DNA of 64,000 bases, from assembly GCF_000003815.2 (NCBI RefSeq), contig NC_049989.1, positions 3,945,174 to 4,009,173 of the forward strand. The letters run 5' to 3'. The translations under genes and the position numbers were made by a program. Positions 14,701 through 26,700 of this stretch are shown piece by piece. Every line of letters starts with the position of its first letter. Within the stretch, counting starts at the first letter, position 1. The notes below the pieces were generated by a model that was not told the origin of the DNA, did not search any database, and saw only the letters and a list, made by a program, of their open reading frames with translations. This stretch comes from Branchiostoma floridae (taxonomy: Eukaryota; Chordata; Leptocardii; Amphioxiformes; Branchiostomatidae).

Positions 14701-17700
14701 ACTTGCGCTGTTCGCTGAAGAGGTCCTCCTTGGCCGCGTTCAGCTGTCTCTCCAGCTCCTTCCGCTCCAGACCGCTGATCTGACCCTCCCCGCTCCGCAG
14801 GCGCGCTCGCAACTCATCCCGCTCACGCACGACTTCCAACACCTAGGGGGGGGGGGGGGTGTTCGTAGTGGATTCATTTTCACTTCAAATGCATGACTTC
14901 AGGAATATATAGCCTGATTAACTCTCGCTTATAGCGGTTTGCCCCTACATCTGCCGGTCTCCTGTATTTGTGGGAAAGGGCCAGTTACAGCCCCGGACAG
15001 CAGAGTATGTGTTACACAGACTAAGGAATATACATTGTATGCATGTCTAATGCATTATTGCTGTAAGTTTGAACCACAAGTTTAAAACAAAACTTGTTTC
15101 TGCTACTAAATTAAGTCTTTAACCATCATTTGCAGTAGTTCAACAATCAAATGAGTGGTAAAAGGCAGGGAAGCAAACTCTAAACCATCTGAACCAGAGC
15201 CTGGATTGTTCATACATACTCTATTGAATCATGCCAGGCAATCTTGCTTATACCAATCCGAGGCTCACCTGATCCTTGGACATGCCAAGTTCCTCTCGGT
15301 CCCGTTGGCGGCTGGAAGGCCTGGTCATGGCCTCCATGTTCTTGTGCAGCCCCTGTAGTTCCTTCTCCACACTGTCTCGCTTGTACTCCAGCATCATGAT
15401 CTCTGACCTGTGTACAGGCAATAGCAGAGTGTGGTGTTTACAAAACAGTAGAGGGTTGATTATAGGAGTAACATTTGTGTGTAGATTGATTTAGGCCTGC
15501 TTAAAATAGAACATTGTTTCTTTCAACAGATGGGTCTAATACACTACACTAATCATACCATGGTATAAATCTTGAAGCCATTTATGACTTATGTGTATGA
15601 CAATAAAATCTAGAGAGTTTACTCAACTGTTTACAAAATAACACAACAGATAAGGCCATTTTACTATTTATGTGGTGAGTCAAGTTTCAAGTATTGAATT
15701 CTACCCAATCAAAATGTAGGTCACTAAGCTTCACAACATTCATTCTGAATGGATTGGACTAAGAATTTCAGAGAGGAAACTGTTAGAAAACTTTAAGTCA
15801 ACAAAAACCTTTTTTTAAGGAATCATAACTAGCTTGGAGAAATCAAGAGTGAGACAAAGAAAAAACACAAAGGCACAGAAATAACAAAGCAAGCATTTAG
15901 AGAAAACAAAGTCAAAAGATAGAAAATGCTGAAAGAACTTTTTTTTAAACTAAACCTGGGAAAAGGTTCAATAATTCAACTGTCTTACCTGAGCTCATCT
16001 GATTTGCTTTGCATGTCCTGGACGTCATGTTCAGCCTGGTTGACCTCTGACCTCTTGTTCTTTAGCGACTCTTGAATCTCCCTCATCTCGGACAGCACAG
16101 TCTACAGACCACAACACAATGGCATTATAAAAACTCCTATTCAAATACAATACATAGGTCTCAACAAATGATGTTTCCTTTAGTATACGTACATTTACAC
16201 AGTAAAAAGTAATTCGAAAAATTTCTTTGAGCCGGTTTTCTTTGACAAATACACACATGCTGAATATACGAGGGAATCATACACTGTATATCATATGGCA
16301 AATATGGTAGAGATTATAACGATTCTTATTCAAATGCAATACAGGTCTCAATGTTGCAACAAATGATGTCGTTTTAACAGCAAAGGTTCATTTCCAAAAA
16401 TTTCTCTGATTAGGTTTTCTTTGACAAATACACACATGCTGCATGCGGACACAAGTGATTGAGCAAATAAAAAAGGGTGTTCAAGACAAGAAAATACAAA
16501 CATAAAGAGTAGTGGCCTATAACCAATTTCCAAAACAGAGCATCTGTTATATAAATACAAATACAGATGGAACTACAATTCAATGTGCTGCCTTTCCCTT
16601 CTATCTATTTTCTATATAGAACAGCCTTTAAGTACGTGTGCTGTCTTGTTGAAGAAAGTAATTATCACACAATAGTGTCTAATAATGGAGACAATCATCA
16701 TTTTTGAAACCGAACCCAATGACTTCTTAGCAAACACTTACCAAGGCTAGGTCAGGAAAATCCAACCTGTACTTTACAGGAGCATTTTGGTCCATTATAA
16801 GCTTCAACAGCTACATGTTTACATAGTCTACAGGTTGATCCAATGCAGGGACGCTACCAAACTTTCATTCACAACAGAGCGTGATGAAGCGACCAATCAT
16901 AGCAGAAGGAGCACCATTGTCTGGATGGTAGCGTTATCTCTTGGTGAAAAGGCTGGTGACTATAGCTATCAGGCAGCCCCAGGAGATAATTGTGGTAATT
17001 CCAGTTTCACACCTCCTATTGCGATGCCAGGTGATAATGAGGTCACCTGTTCATTACTTCTATACACACCTGTGCAAAGGTGCAGAAGTCAACTTCATTC
17101 GCACAAAAAAGGCTTTCTAGCCTGACCAAATTCACCAATAGCCATGACTATTAACGTCTGGGAGCCTAGAAAATGTTGAGAGGGGGCGGACAAGTGCCTC
17201 CTTTGTCTGAGTGACAGGGGTATGAATAGTAGCGGCCACCTGTTCGATTCAAAGTTTATCTTCCTCTCACAGAAGAAAGCCCATCTCCACAACATGTCCA
17301 ACAAGTTCAACTTGAAAAGACAATGCCATTAAACTTTTGAAGACAACTTTGCAAAGGGTTCAATTACGACAACTATTTCTTCTATAATTGGTAAGACTTT
17401 CCTTCTGTTAGACAACAAGTCTTGATCATCAATCACCGTATATTTCAATCCCCGGGGGGGTCCAGGGCTAGGGTATATCCAGGCAACAGGAATGGGTCAA
17501 AAGGATACTAATAAGTGCAGTAACCGTTAAGGCTGTAAATACCGGTAGCACCAGGGATAAAAGGTTCACTAGACAGGTGTATGGGAAAAGGTGATCTAGA
17601 ACCCCCATGGATGTCAATATGTTCAAGGGTGTTGTATGAAAAATTCATTGCTGTAAACCTCTTGAAGGGATTTATGCTTCCTCTACTTCATTGTATAGAT

Positions 17701-20700
17701 GCTGTAAAAGCTATGAAGTCAGGGTCCAAAGGTTTTATACAACGTACGTCAGTCTACAAGGATGAAGAACTCTAGGATTGGCATGATCTGCAGTGCCATG
17801 AACAGACACAAGGAGGCAGGAGTCTGATCAGACCAGAAAGAAACTGCACACCCCTTCAAGGCTAAAAGTTAAATGGCATGATTTGAAGCCAGTGATTGAG
17901 TGAATAACATGCAGCTTTTACCTGAGAATTCACTTTTAATTAATTAGTTTACAGTTACTACCTTTCCCTTGGAAATTAGCACTGTATTTGTACTATATTG
18001 TTTATTTTGTGCAATACAAGTCAGAACCCGCTGGACAGAGCCGCTTGGAGGAACTGTGGTGTGAAGACTAGCCAACTGCTGCCCACCCCTGTGACCCTAG
18101 CAGCATAATTATATACTGTATACTACTATCATATAATAATAAAAGCTCTTGGAGATAGCAAGGTGCACAAATCCTCACCTGTTTTTGAGTTTGAGCATCC
18201 CGTAACCCTTGCTCAGCATCCCGCAGGCTAGACGGACTGTGGCTGGTCCTTTCTGTGCGAGGCACCATCGTAGAGTTGATGTCCTCATAGGAGCGATAGC
18301 GTCCGCCGAGACCTGGGCTCTGAACACAAGCAGTTGGTTTGAGTTTTAATATAATTTTATTATGATACCAGAGACAAAATGTGTTCGCATGAACAAATTG
18401 AAATCTGAAAGCCCCCAAAGTTTGTAATCAGCATCTCCATTCTAATACATGTAGCTCACTTGATAGAATACAAACTTATCGCCCTGCTTTTACATAGCTA
18501 CATAGCACAATCCTTTCTTTGTGATACACACACATTTAACACATCTATTTGGATGAGACAAGAATGACATAATTAGGTTTAGGTGAGCACTTATTCATCC
18601 ATTGCAATGTATCACACAATTCAGCCTCAGTAAAGGCTGCGATGTTTTACAAATTAAATAAATCATTCTCTTTCTCAGGTTTATTTTGTCCCAAAACACC
18701 AGATTCCTTGAACCCAATCAAGACACAAGATGTCTCACCCTGTTTCTGTCCGAGGAAACACTGATAGCGGACACGTCAGGCATACTGGCCGATACATCAG
18801 GTAGAGTAGAGTACGTCTTGGGTGTGGACTGCATCTTGCCAGAGTCTCTCCTCCCACCTTCACTGGGTCCCATTGCTCCTAGTCTACTACTCCTGATGGA
18901 CGCACAGTTAAATCATTGCTATATTAATTTTAGATTTCACAATGAGATCAAATTGTAGACAAAATCATCATACTAGGGACAATCACAAAAGGAAACAGAG
19001 TTTACATCACATCCAAGCTTCTAAAGCATATCAAGGCACACAACGAGACATAAGATTTGACCACATTAGCACATTCAAATACAGAGGGTTCCAGAATATT
19101 GCGACTGGAATAAGTACTAGACTGTAACACAATCATGTGCATAGAGGTTGTGGAAACAAACAGATGAAACGTAATTTTTAACTAAAAGGTCTAATGACAT
19201 ATTGCACATTCAAATACAAAGGGTTTCAGAATATTGCGACTAGGATAAGTATAACACAAGCAAGCGTACAGAAAATGTCAGAATAATGATCAGATGAAAA
19301 GTAAAACTAAAAGGTCTAATGACAAACATGTACATGTATTGCGCTTGCACCTTAACAATGAAAGGTGCGTCCGGTATGCAGCACAACATTCCAGCTGCGT
19401 GGCTGATTCAAAGGTATCAAAGATTGGAGACAATGGAAGATTGAACCAATAGATAAGCACAGAGCTGCATGATACACCAGGGGAGGGGCGTATTGTTTCT
19501 GAGCTTCCCAATGTCCTTAGTAACCAAACACTCTGCATCCAAGCTTCTTACTGGTGACAGGGTAAACCAAGAATTAAAGGTTTCATTAAAACAGTCCCTT
19601 TTCATACATTTGAAGATGGTTTCTTTTCATTTTAATTTTACCTAGTATTAACTTTATTTTTTCCCTTGACAAAAAGCTAAGATTTGGACAGGGCACAATG
19701 CTACATTCTAGTATAAGACTGGTTAAACCCTACATGTTTTCTTAATGGCCATTTTTGGTCTTGCAAATACAGTTGTACAGCTTAAGGGAAAGAAAGGGTT
19801 GGGATTAAGATGTTACATCTGGCAACAGTGGAGAAAAAACACTGGTAAATTATCTGAAAAATGACATGTACACAACAACAAGAATCAAATCAAACTCTTT
19901 TATTACATCGAGCCAAGCCATTGACAAAACAATTCTATAACAAGAGACACAGAATTACAACAATCACTGTCGACATCCACATTACTACACAACATGAAAT
20001 ACAACAAAAATGTAGACATGAAAACAACACATTGTCAATAGGTGCAACTTTAAGTATTGTGCAGCTTGAACTGGGAATTTTATTGCCAATTAGCAAACAC
20101 TACCATTCATCACAGCGTAGTACTGATACTAGTGATAGGTCTCAGGAAAGTTTTGGAATGCGCACCATACACGCACCACATTTGCTATGGCCACAACATT
20201 AAAGGCACGCAAAATATGCAGACAGCCTGTACACCATACTCACAGTGTAACTAATCAAAACATAAATATTTCAACACTCTCATACACAAAAGCAAACACC
20301 AGTCAGCGAACGCCAGGACATTGCTTTGACATTTTACATCAATCTCTCAAGAACAAGTACACCATGTACGAACCACACGCAAAATATGCAGACAATCCGT
20401 ACATGCTATCACTGTTACTTAATCAAAACATATATATATTTCAACAATACACGAAAGCAAACATGAGTCAGCGTACGGCAGGACATTGCCTTGACATTTT
20501 ACATCATGACTATCTATCAAGAACAAGTAGCAAGACAAGAAGTGAGACTTTGACATGGCATGGTGACGCGACAGGAGATACGCAGCTGCACTGTGACACC
20601 ACAAATTAAAGCACATTGTACTAACCTGTCCAAACAGGTGGTGTTAATGTTAGTCATTTTTCCCATTTCAAAGAAAGGCTTGTTTGTAGGGTTCGATACA

Positions 20701-23700
20701 CCTCTGTTGGAGTGCTCTGTTTGAGGTGAGGTCTCAAGTGTGGTTGAGGCATTACGATAGGTTTCCATCCAAACCGTTGGTCGAATTGTTTGTTCTCCTT
20801 GACAAACGTCGTCAGGAATGTAACCTACATTAGCAGCATTGGGCAGAATTCTCCTACAGTGTACGCTGGAATCTGTTTGCCAAACATTTGAACAAGGATT
20901 ATGGTTGGGGCCGCTACCACTAGAACAACTTTCCAGCTTCTCACTACCATAAAAATCTGTTACTTGGCCGATGGCTTGACCATCCTGTAGCAGCATATTG
21001 CTTGTAACTGTTACCTTGTCACTGAAACACTGATGTGCAGTTTCGATTGGCAACTGAAGAATAAGAGGGCGTTCCAACATTAGGCTCTCTTTGTATGCAA
21101 CTTTCCGCACAAAAAGCGTGACATTTGGCCATGCGCTGGTCTGGGCTTGCAAATCGTGTCCTGAGATCTCTGAGAGGTTCGACACCTTGTAGTGAGCACA
21201 TTCACCTCTTTGTGCAAATTCTGGGTACCCAAGGTCCTCCTTCCTTATCCCACGACGTTTACTGTCTGTCAAATCGTTTGCTCTGCTTGAGTGATTGTTA
21301 TCCAGTCCTTCTACTGTAATCCCTTTGCTACATGGTCCTTTGACCGGCAGTTCTACACTTCTTTGGAAAGCAGGCTCAGCATTGACCAAACTGCCATGCT
21401 GTCCACCGGTCAGCATGTGCTCCGTACCTTCATAATCATTTTCTGCAGGTGAAACAGTTTCATCTAATTCTTCAGTTGGTGCAGAACTGTCTCCCTTATT
21501 TTCTTCACCAATTTCTTTCCCATTATTTGAACTACAGCTAAGGACTTCTATAGCAGGAATGCTGGACTTTTCCGGGCTGCTGTCTTTGACAACACTTCCT
21601 AAATCAGCGTTTGGGTCCTCTGCACTTTGCGTCGGACTGCTATTCTGCTTGCTCTCAGAGCTCGAGCTCTGAAACAGCCGTGGCTTTTCCTCTACTTCCG
21701 GCAACGTCTCGAGGTTCGTCGGGAGGGATTTCTGCTTCACGAAGTGCATCCGCTTCCTCTTGAGTCGCAGCATGTCCAACATGGTACGACCCAGCAGGGC
21801 CATTCCTGGGGCGGGGGCTGAGCCATTCCTGATATTTGGTGTCTTCCATGGATTGTTCATTGCTTCTGCAGCTACGGAGGTGATGGTAGCTGCTTTGACC
21901 AACCTCTTCCGTTTAGAGGCAGCATCTTCAACACTGTGTGTTGTGGTGTCGCTAGGTTTCTCACAGTCTTCTGCTATTTTGACCATCTTCCCTGGCCTCT
22001 GCATTTCCTTTACATGTACTTCTGTCACCAATTCCTCTACTCCTACTTGGTCAAGTTTGGCCATTTTTTCCTCAGCTTGCTCAGCTTGCTGTCTACCGAA
22101 TATCAGACTTTCCGATTCGATTTCGATACTCCTGAGACTCTGGGCATCCGACTGTCCGTCATCGCTGCTTAAGTCCTGGGAACTGTGTCTTGAGCTCCAT
22201 AATGCGGTGGTTAGCTTCGCATCTTGCCCAGCTTGCCAAAAGGCGTTGGCTTGGCTCTTCAACCTTTGCCTGAGTGATGGTAGAAATCGAACGGGGATTT
22301 CGAACCCGGCGCCCCCGAACCCCAGCTCCACCAGTGTCTGTTCTGCGCTGCCTACCCGATGCTCAAGCAGATCGCTCACCGTTCCTGAGCTGTCAAAACT
22401 AGACCCCCGTGACAGGCACCCGGGTCCCGGCGACGAAGCTGCACTGCGAATACGCAACATGTAGTCTACGTCATTCTCGTATGGCTGTTTGGCCCCCATC
22501 CAGTTACTTATAAACACTGCCTTGTAGTCACTGAGTTTGGTGGGGTCAGCCTGTTGCTCATTACCCTCCAAATATTGGCGATCATCATTTTCTACTTCAG
22601 ACACTTCTAATACAGGGATGCCCTTCGGAGAGGCTATTTCATTCACACTGGGGCTTTCAAATACATCATCGTCATCATCGTTACCACAGCCACTTGCCTC
22701 GATAGCACGGAGGCGCTGAATTACCTCCATCGATGCTAGATCGTCGTTTTCAAACGAGCTACCCTCGCTGTTGGTGTGCGACTCGCAGTACGAGTCAAAG
22801 CTCACGGATCCTCGCGTGTCAATGGCGGCCAAGCGGCGCATGAGAGACTGTCTCCTGTTTCTTATGGCTCCGTCGCTGCGCAAGCCGCATGTGTGGAAAC
22901 GGAATGGAAAAAATGATGTAAACAGGAAGACGACGGCACAGCTAAACCCATCTACAAATTCTGCACATGTGTGGAACAATTTACATGCAAAGTGGATACC
23001 AAAGATAAATTTAATCTACATTAGGAGGGCTAGTGCTAAGGGGGCTGCATGGGAGAGGATTATATTTCCCTTTTCTATCTTTCCTTACAACTTCCTAGCT
23101 ACACCTATGCTTGGATTGAATTGCAAGCAGAAACAATATGCCTAATTGCCCACCAATATGATACTCTTCCTCTTCTAGGAAAATGCGACTAAAACCTTAA
23201 AGGAGGGTTCGAATATAAGCCCTGCAACATCTTGAAGACAGGGTTTTCCAAGCCATAGAAAAGAAATGACTAAAAAATATAATACGCAATGTAAAACTAA
23301 AAAACATGGCATGAAATTGACTGATTTTGCAAATTCTGATATTCCACGCATGTGGCATAAAGAATGGTAAATCCTGAACAACTTCTTTCGAGGTAAAATT
23401 TCACAATAATTAATTATTTTTAATACATAAACCTGTACAGCAGTATATATTATAAAGCAGTAGCAAAATAAGCATGACTGCTGACTTAGTTCTAGCCTTC
23501 TCTCACCTCCCGTGACTTTGTTTGGTAGCAAAGTGACATCCTCACAACACAAAAATTCTTCAACCTTCATACATATGTATGAGGTAGACATAAGGGCAGC
23601 ATAAGAGAACGAAAATCTATCCTATCACCGTGACGGCAGCAATAAACGTTGCCTTTTGCTTGCCAACAGTTAAAGGGCATTTCGCATTGTTCATGACACA

Positions 23701-26700
23701 ACCACCCACATGTAAACAGGATGCATTTTGTTACGAACTGATGTCAAAACATTGTAGATAGATTTGATCGGTGATATGGGGACAACTGGCAAACTTGTTA
23801 GAAGAAAAGGACAGATCATTGCATGGTTTTGTTAATACACAACTGCAAACTTAAGGAAACTGAAGAAGAGGTCTAGTTACCATGATAGTAGGAATAGTCA
23901 GAATGATAAATTGAAGTAATATTACCTGAAGTAGCTGTCCTGCTTGTTGAACTCTGGGCTGGCGTGTTTGGGGCTGTCCTCAACATCACTCACAACTTCC
24001 GTCTCTCGTTCGTTGTCTGCCATGGTGCACAGAAAAAACAATCAAACGGTTCAATCGATAACGTTTGAACAAAGTGTGAAATCTGATGTTGAAAACTAAG
24101 ACAATGTTTGTGACAGCAAAAGTGAGCAACAGGTGTGTGAGGAAAGGCTGCTGCTTCTCTAACTGAAAGAATGAGAGTGCAGAAAAGTAGCAGTAAAGTT
24201 TGACATGTCGACATGGAATGTCAACTTTGTCAGGCGATGGAGATAAAGGCGATCATGATTAACAATAAACTGTAACATGGAATTCAGTCAGTTAATCAGT
24301 TAATCTAATCATTGTGACTCTTGTAACTTGTTTATGCTTGTCAGGTAAAAATGTATGGTGGTATGATGACTAGTATATCTAACATACCTACAAGAAATTG
24401 TCAATAAAAAAAATTCTGAGTTTGCAATAATTCAGAAATTACTCTTAGAAATTACATGATGCACATGTATATGGTATCAAATTAACACCATCAAGAACTG
24501 ACTGCAAATTCAGGCCTGTGAAAATTATTTATATAGCATTAAGTTTTGATTCCAAATTTCAATCATTTTCCCCTTAATCCCTATGTGAAATTTCCCCCCA
24601 TTTTCAAAACATATGATCCGTCCCTTTACCTACTAAATGTTAAAAATCAAAATATCAACTATAAAAACAAGTCAGTGTTAGATATATTGCAATCAACTAA
24701 TGATGAGTTTTTAACCCATCAAAACTTATATTTCAGCAAACATACCAAAATAATTTCTCACTGAAATTTTAGCAACAAAATATGCGTTTGACTGAAATTT
24801 TCCATTGTGTTTCCTGTTTCAGTCCTGAAAAAATTTTGGTCGGTAGGTAGGGATTACCAAAGTAAACTGAAATAATAATAGAAACATCCTTCATTAGATA
24901 GGTCAAGCAATGTTTTTACTTTAATAGGAGAAAAACTCTAACTGGAAGCTATGTGACTGCACTGCCCACCCCCAAACTAGTATAGGGTCGGCAGGTCTTT
25001 CTAGGGTAGGTAGGGAAACAGGAAACACAACATTTTTTTCTCTAAGCCTCAAGCCAAATTGAATTGCATATCATGTCATGGAACTTATATTAGCACTGTC
25101 ATTAATTATTCAGTGACATGAATTCTTAAGGACAGTGATATGAAAAATTGATGTCTAATGTTTCAGCATAATGAAATCATGATAGAGTCCATTCCAAGAC
25201 ACCATGAGGGTTTTTAGGCGATATTTATAATTAGTCTGAATTATTTTGAATAAAAGAATATCTGAGCCACAATAATTAAATTATTTTCAAAAAATTCACT
25301 AAGAAAATACTCATTTATTTGAATTTCTTTGAATATTTTAGAAACATTTTGAAAGTAACTGTACAAAAATATCTTTATTTAGAATAATTGTGAAACCTCT
25401 CTGTGATTATTTCACATTTACAAATATTTACAAAAAATGGTAAACCTGGCCAAATGGTAAAATTAGTTTATTGCCCCCATAAATGTAAGCCCTATTGTTG
25501 CATCTGTATATTTTTAGATTTCACTGCTGGGCACTGGTGGATCCTTTGTGAGGGGCCATTGTTGCATGGCACCCAACCATACTTTGCAAGGATGTGTGAA
25601 TTGCTATCTTCCCAGCCCACCGAACCATTTACAAAAAATGGTAGAAAATGGTAAATAATGGTAGAATGCTGTTATCATTATTTAGAAACCATTAGAAGTA
25701 TCCAATTCCACACCATGAATATTTCCAAAGTTTTACAGGACCAGGGAAATATTTATAAAGTTGAAACAGTGTTAAAAATATTTCTGAAGTATCAAATGTC
25801 CTAGACATATAATTACAAAACTTTAAAATCAATTCTAAACAATGGCAACAAACATCCGCATGGTGTCTTGGAATGGACTCTAATAAAGAAGAAGGCCAAT
25901 TTAAGTTTCTTTGCCCAGTAACAAACTTATAAGCATTTTTTAAGTTTCCTTATTTGTATCTGTTGCCTTCTTAAAAAAACAGTAGACTGTCAATCTGTCA
26001 TTGAGTATGGTTGTTATAGAAAGAGTTTCTTTCTGTACAAATCTTCAACAACAAAATTAGATTTCTTAAAGACTCAAAAGGTTTAATCTTCTTCCTTCCA
26101 AATAGTCTGCTGGTACCAAATTTGAATGCCTAATTGGGTTCGGCAGCAGCATGTTAATTCATTTTGTCACCCTTGTCAAGCTGCCTTGTAAACCCCAGGA
26201 GAGCCTCTGACTGCCCAAACCAGTTCTATTTTACAGTAATTGACACGTGATACAGCACCAATATGGCTGCTACACGGTCCTATCATATGTTGTTTACCTA
26301 TTTTCTAGATGAATATGCAAGCCAGCTGATACAGAATCGCTTGTGCTCTGGCTATTCAATGCCTGTTGGGGTAACGACTCTGCCAGTGGACTAATAGGAT
26401 CTCCCTGACCAGACAATGCAACAGGTGTTTCTCCTGTTTGTAAGCGGAGACATGTTGTTCTGTCCCTGAGTGACCCTGACTGTGGAGCGAGGGCTGCACA
26501 GAACTAGAAATCCTGGTGGGAACAAAATGATGCAACAGTCTGCACATGCTGATTACATCAGATGTTCAAGTCATGAAAGGACATTGCTGTGGTGCCAGGT
26601 ACTGTACATTTCTGTTATGTGCTCAGAGAAGAAGTAGAGGTACAATTATGGCTTGTGTTTCCAGGCATTCAAAGTGATAAGGAAGGCAAGCACTTCTCAT

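Larger units (their letters stand above)
24024..26297. other. AT-rich intron sequence, two inverted-repeat elements only
   Basis: Apart from the elements at 24805 and 25183 I see no gene in this stretch. It is markedly more AT-rich than its surroundings, with long runs of TTTA/AAAT. Confidence 0.5.

Noticed and set aside
20187-20609. 140-codon plus-strand ORF
   Set aside because: Arises from a ~180-bp tandem duplication; no motif and no splice context.
20517-20625. Continuation of the KRAP-like ORF past 20626
   Set aside because: A strong donor (CAG/GTTAGT) at 20626 and a composition change to Cys/Val/Ser-rich sequence indicate intron read-through, although a short alternative C-terminus cannot be excluded.
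21760-22464. 234-codon plus-strand ORF
   Set aside because: Shadow of the KRAP-like exon on the minus strand; composition (Ser/Leu/Cys-rich) is the usual antisense of a Ser/Glu-rich coding strand.
23175-23591. 138-codon minus-strand ORF
   Set aside because: Cys/Phe/Ile-rich intron sequence without matching splice phases.
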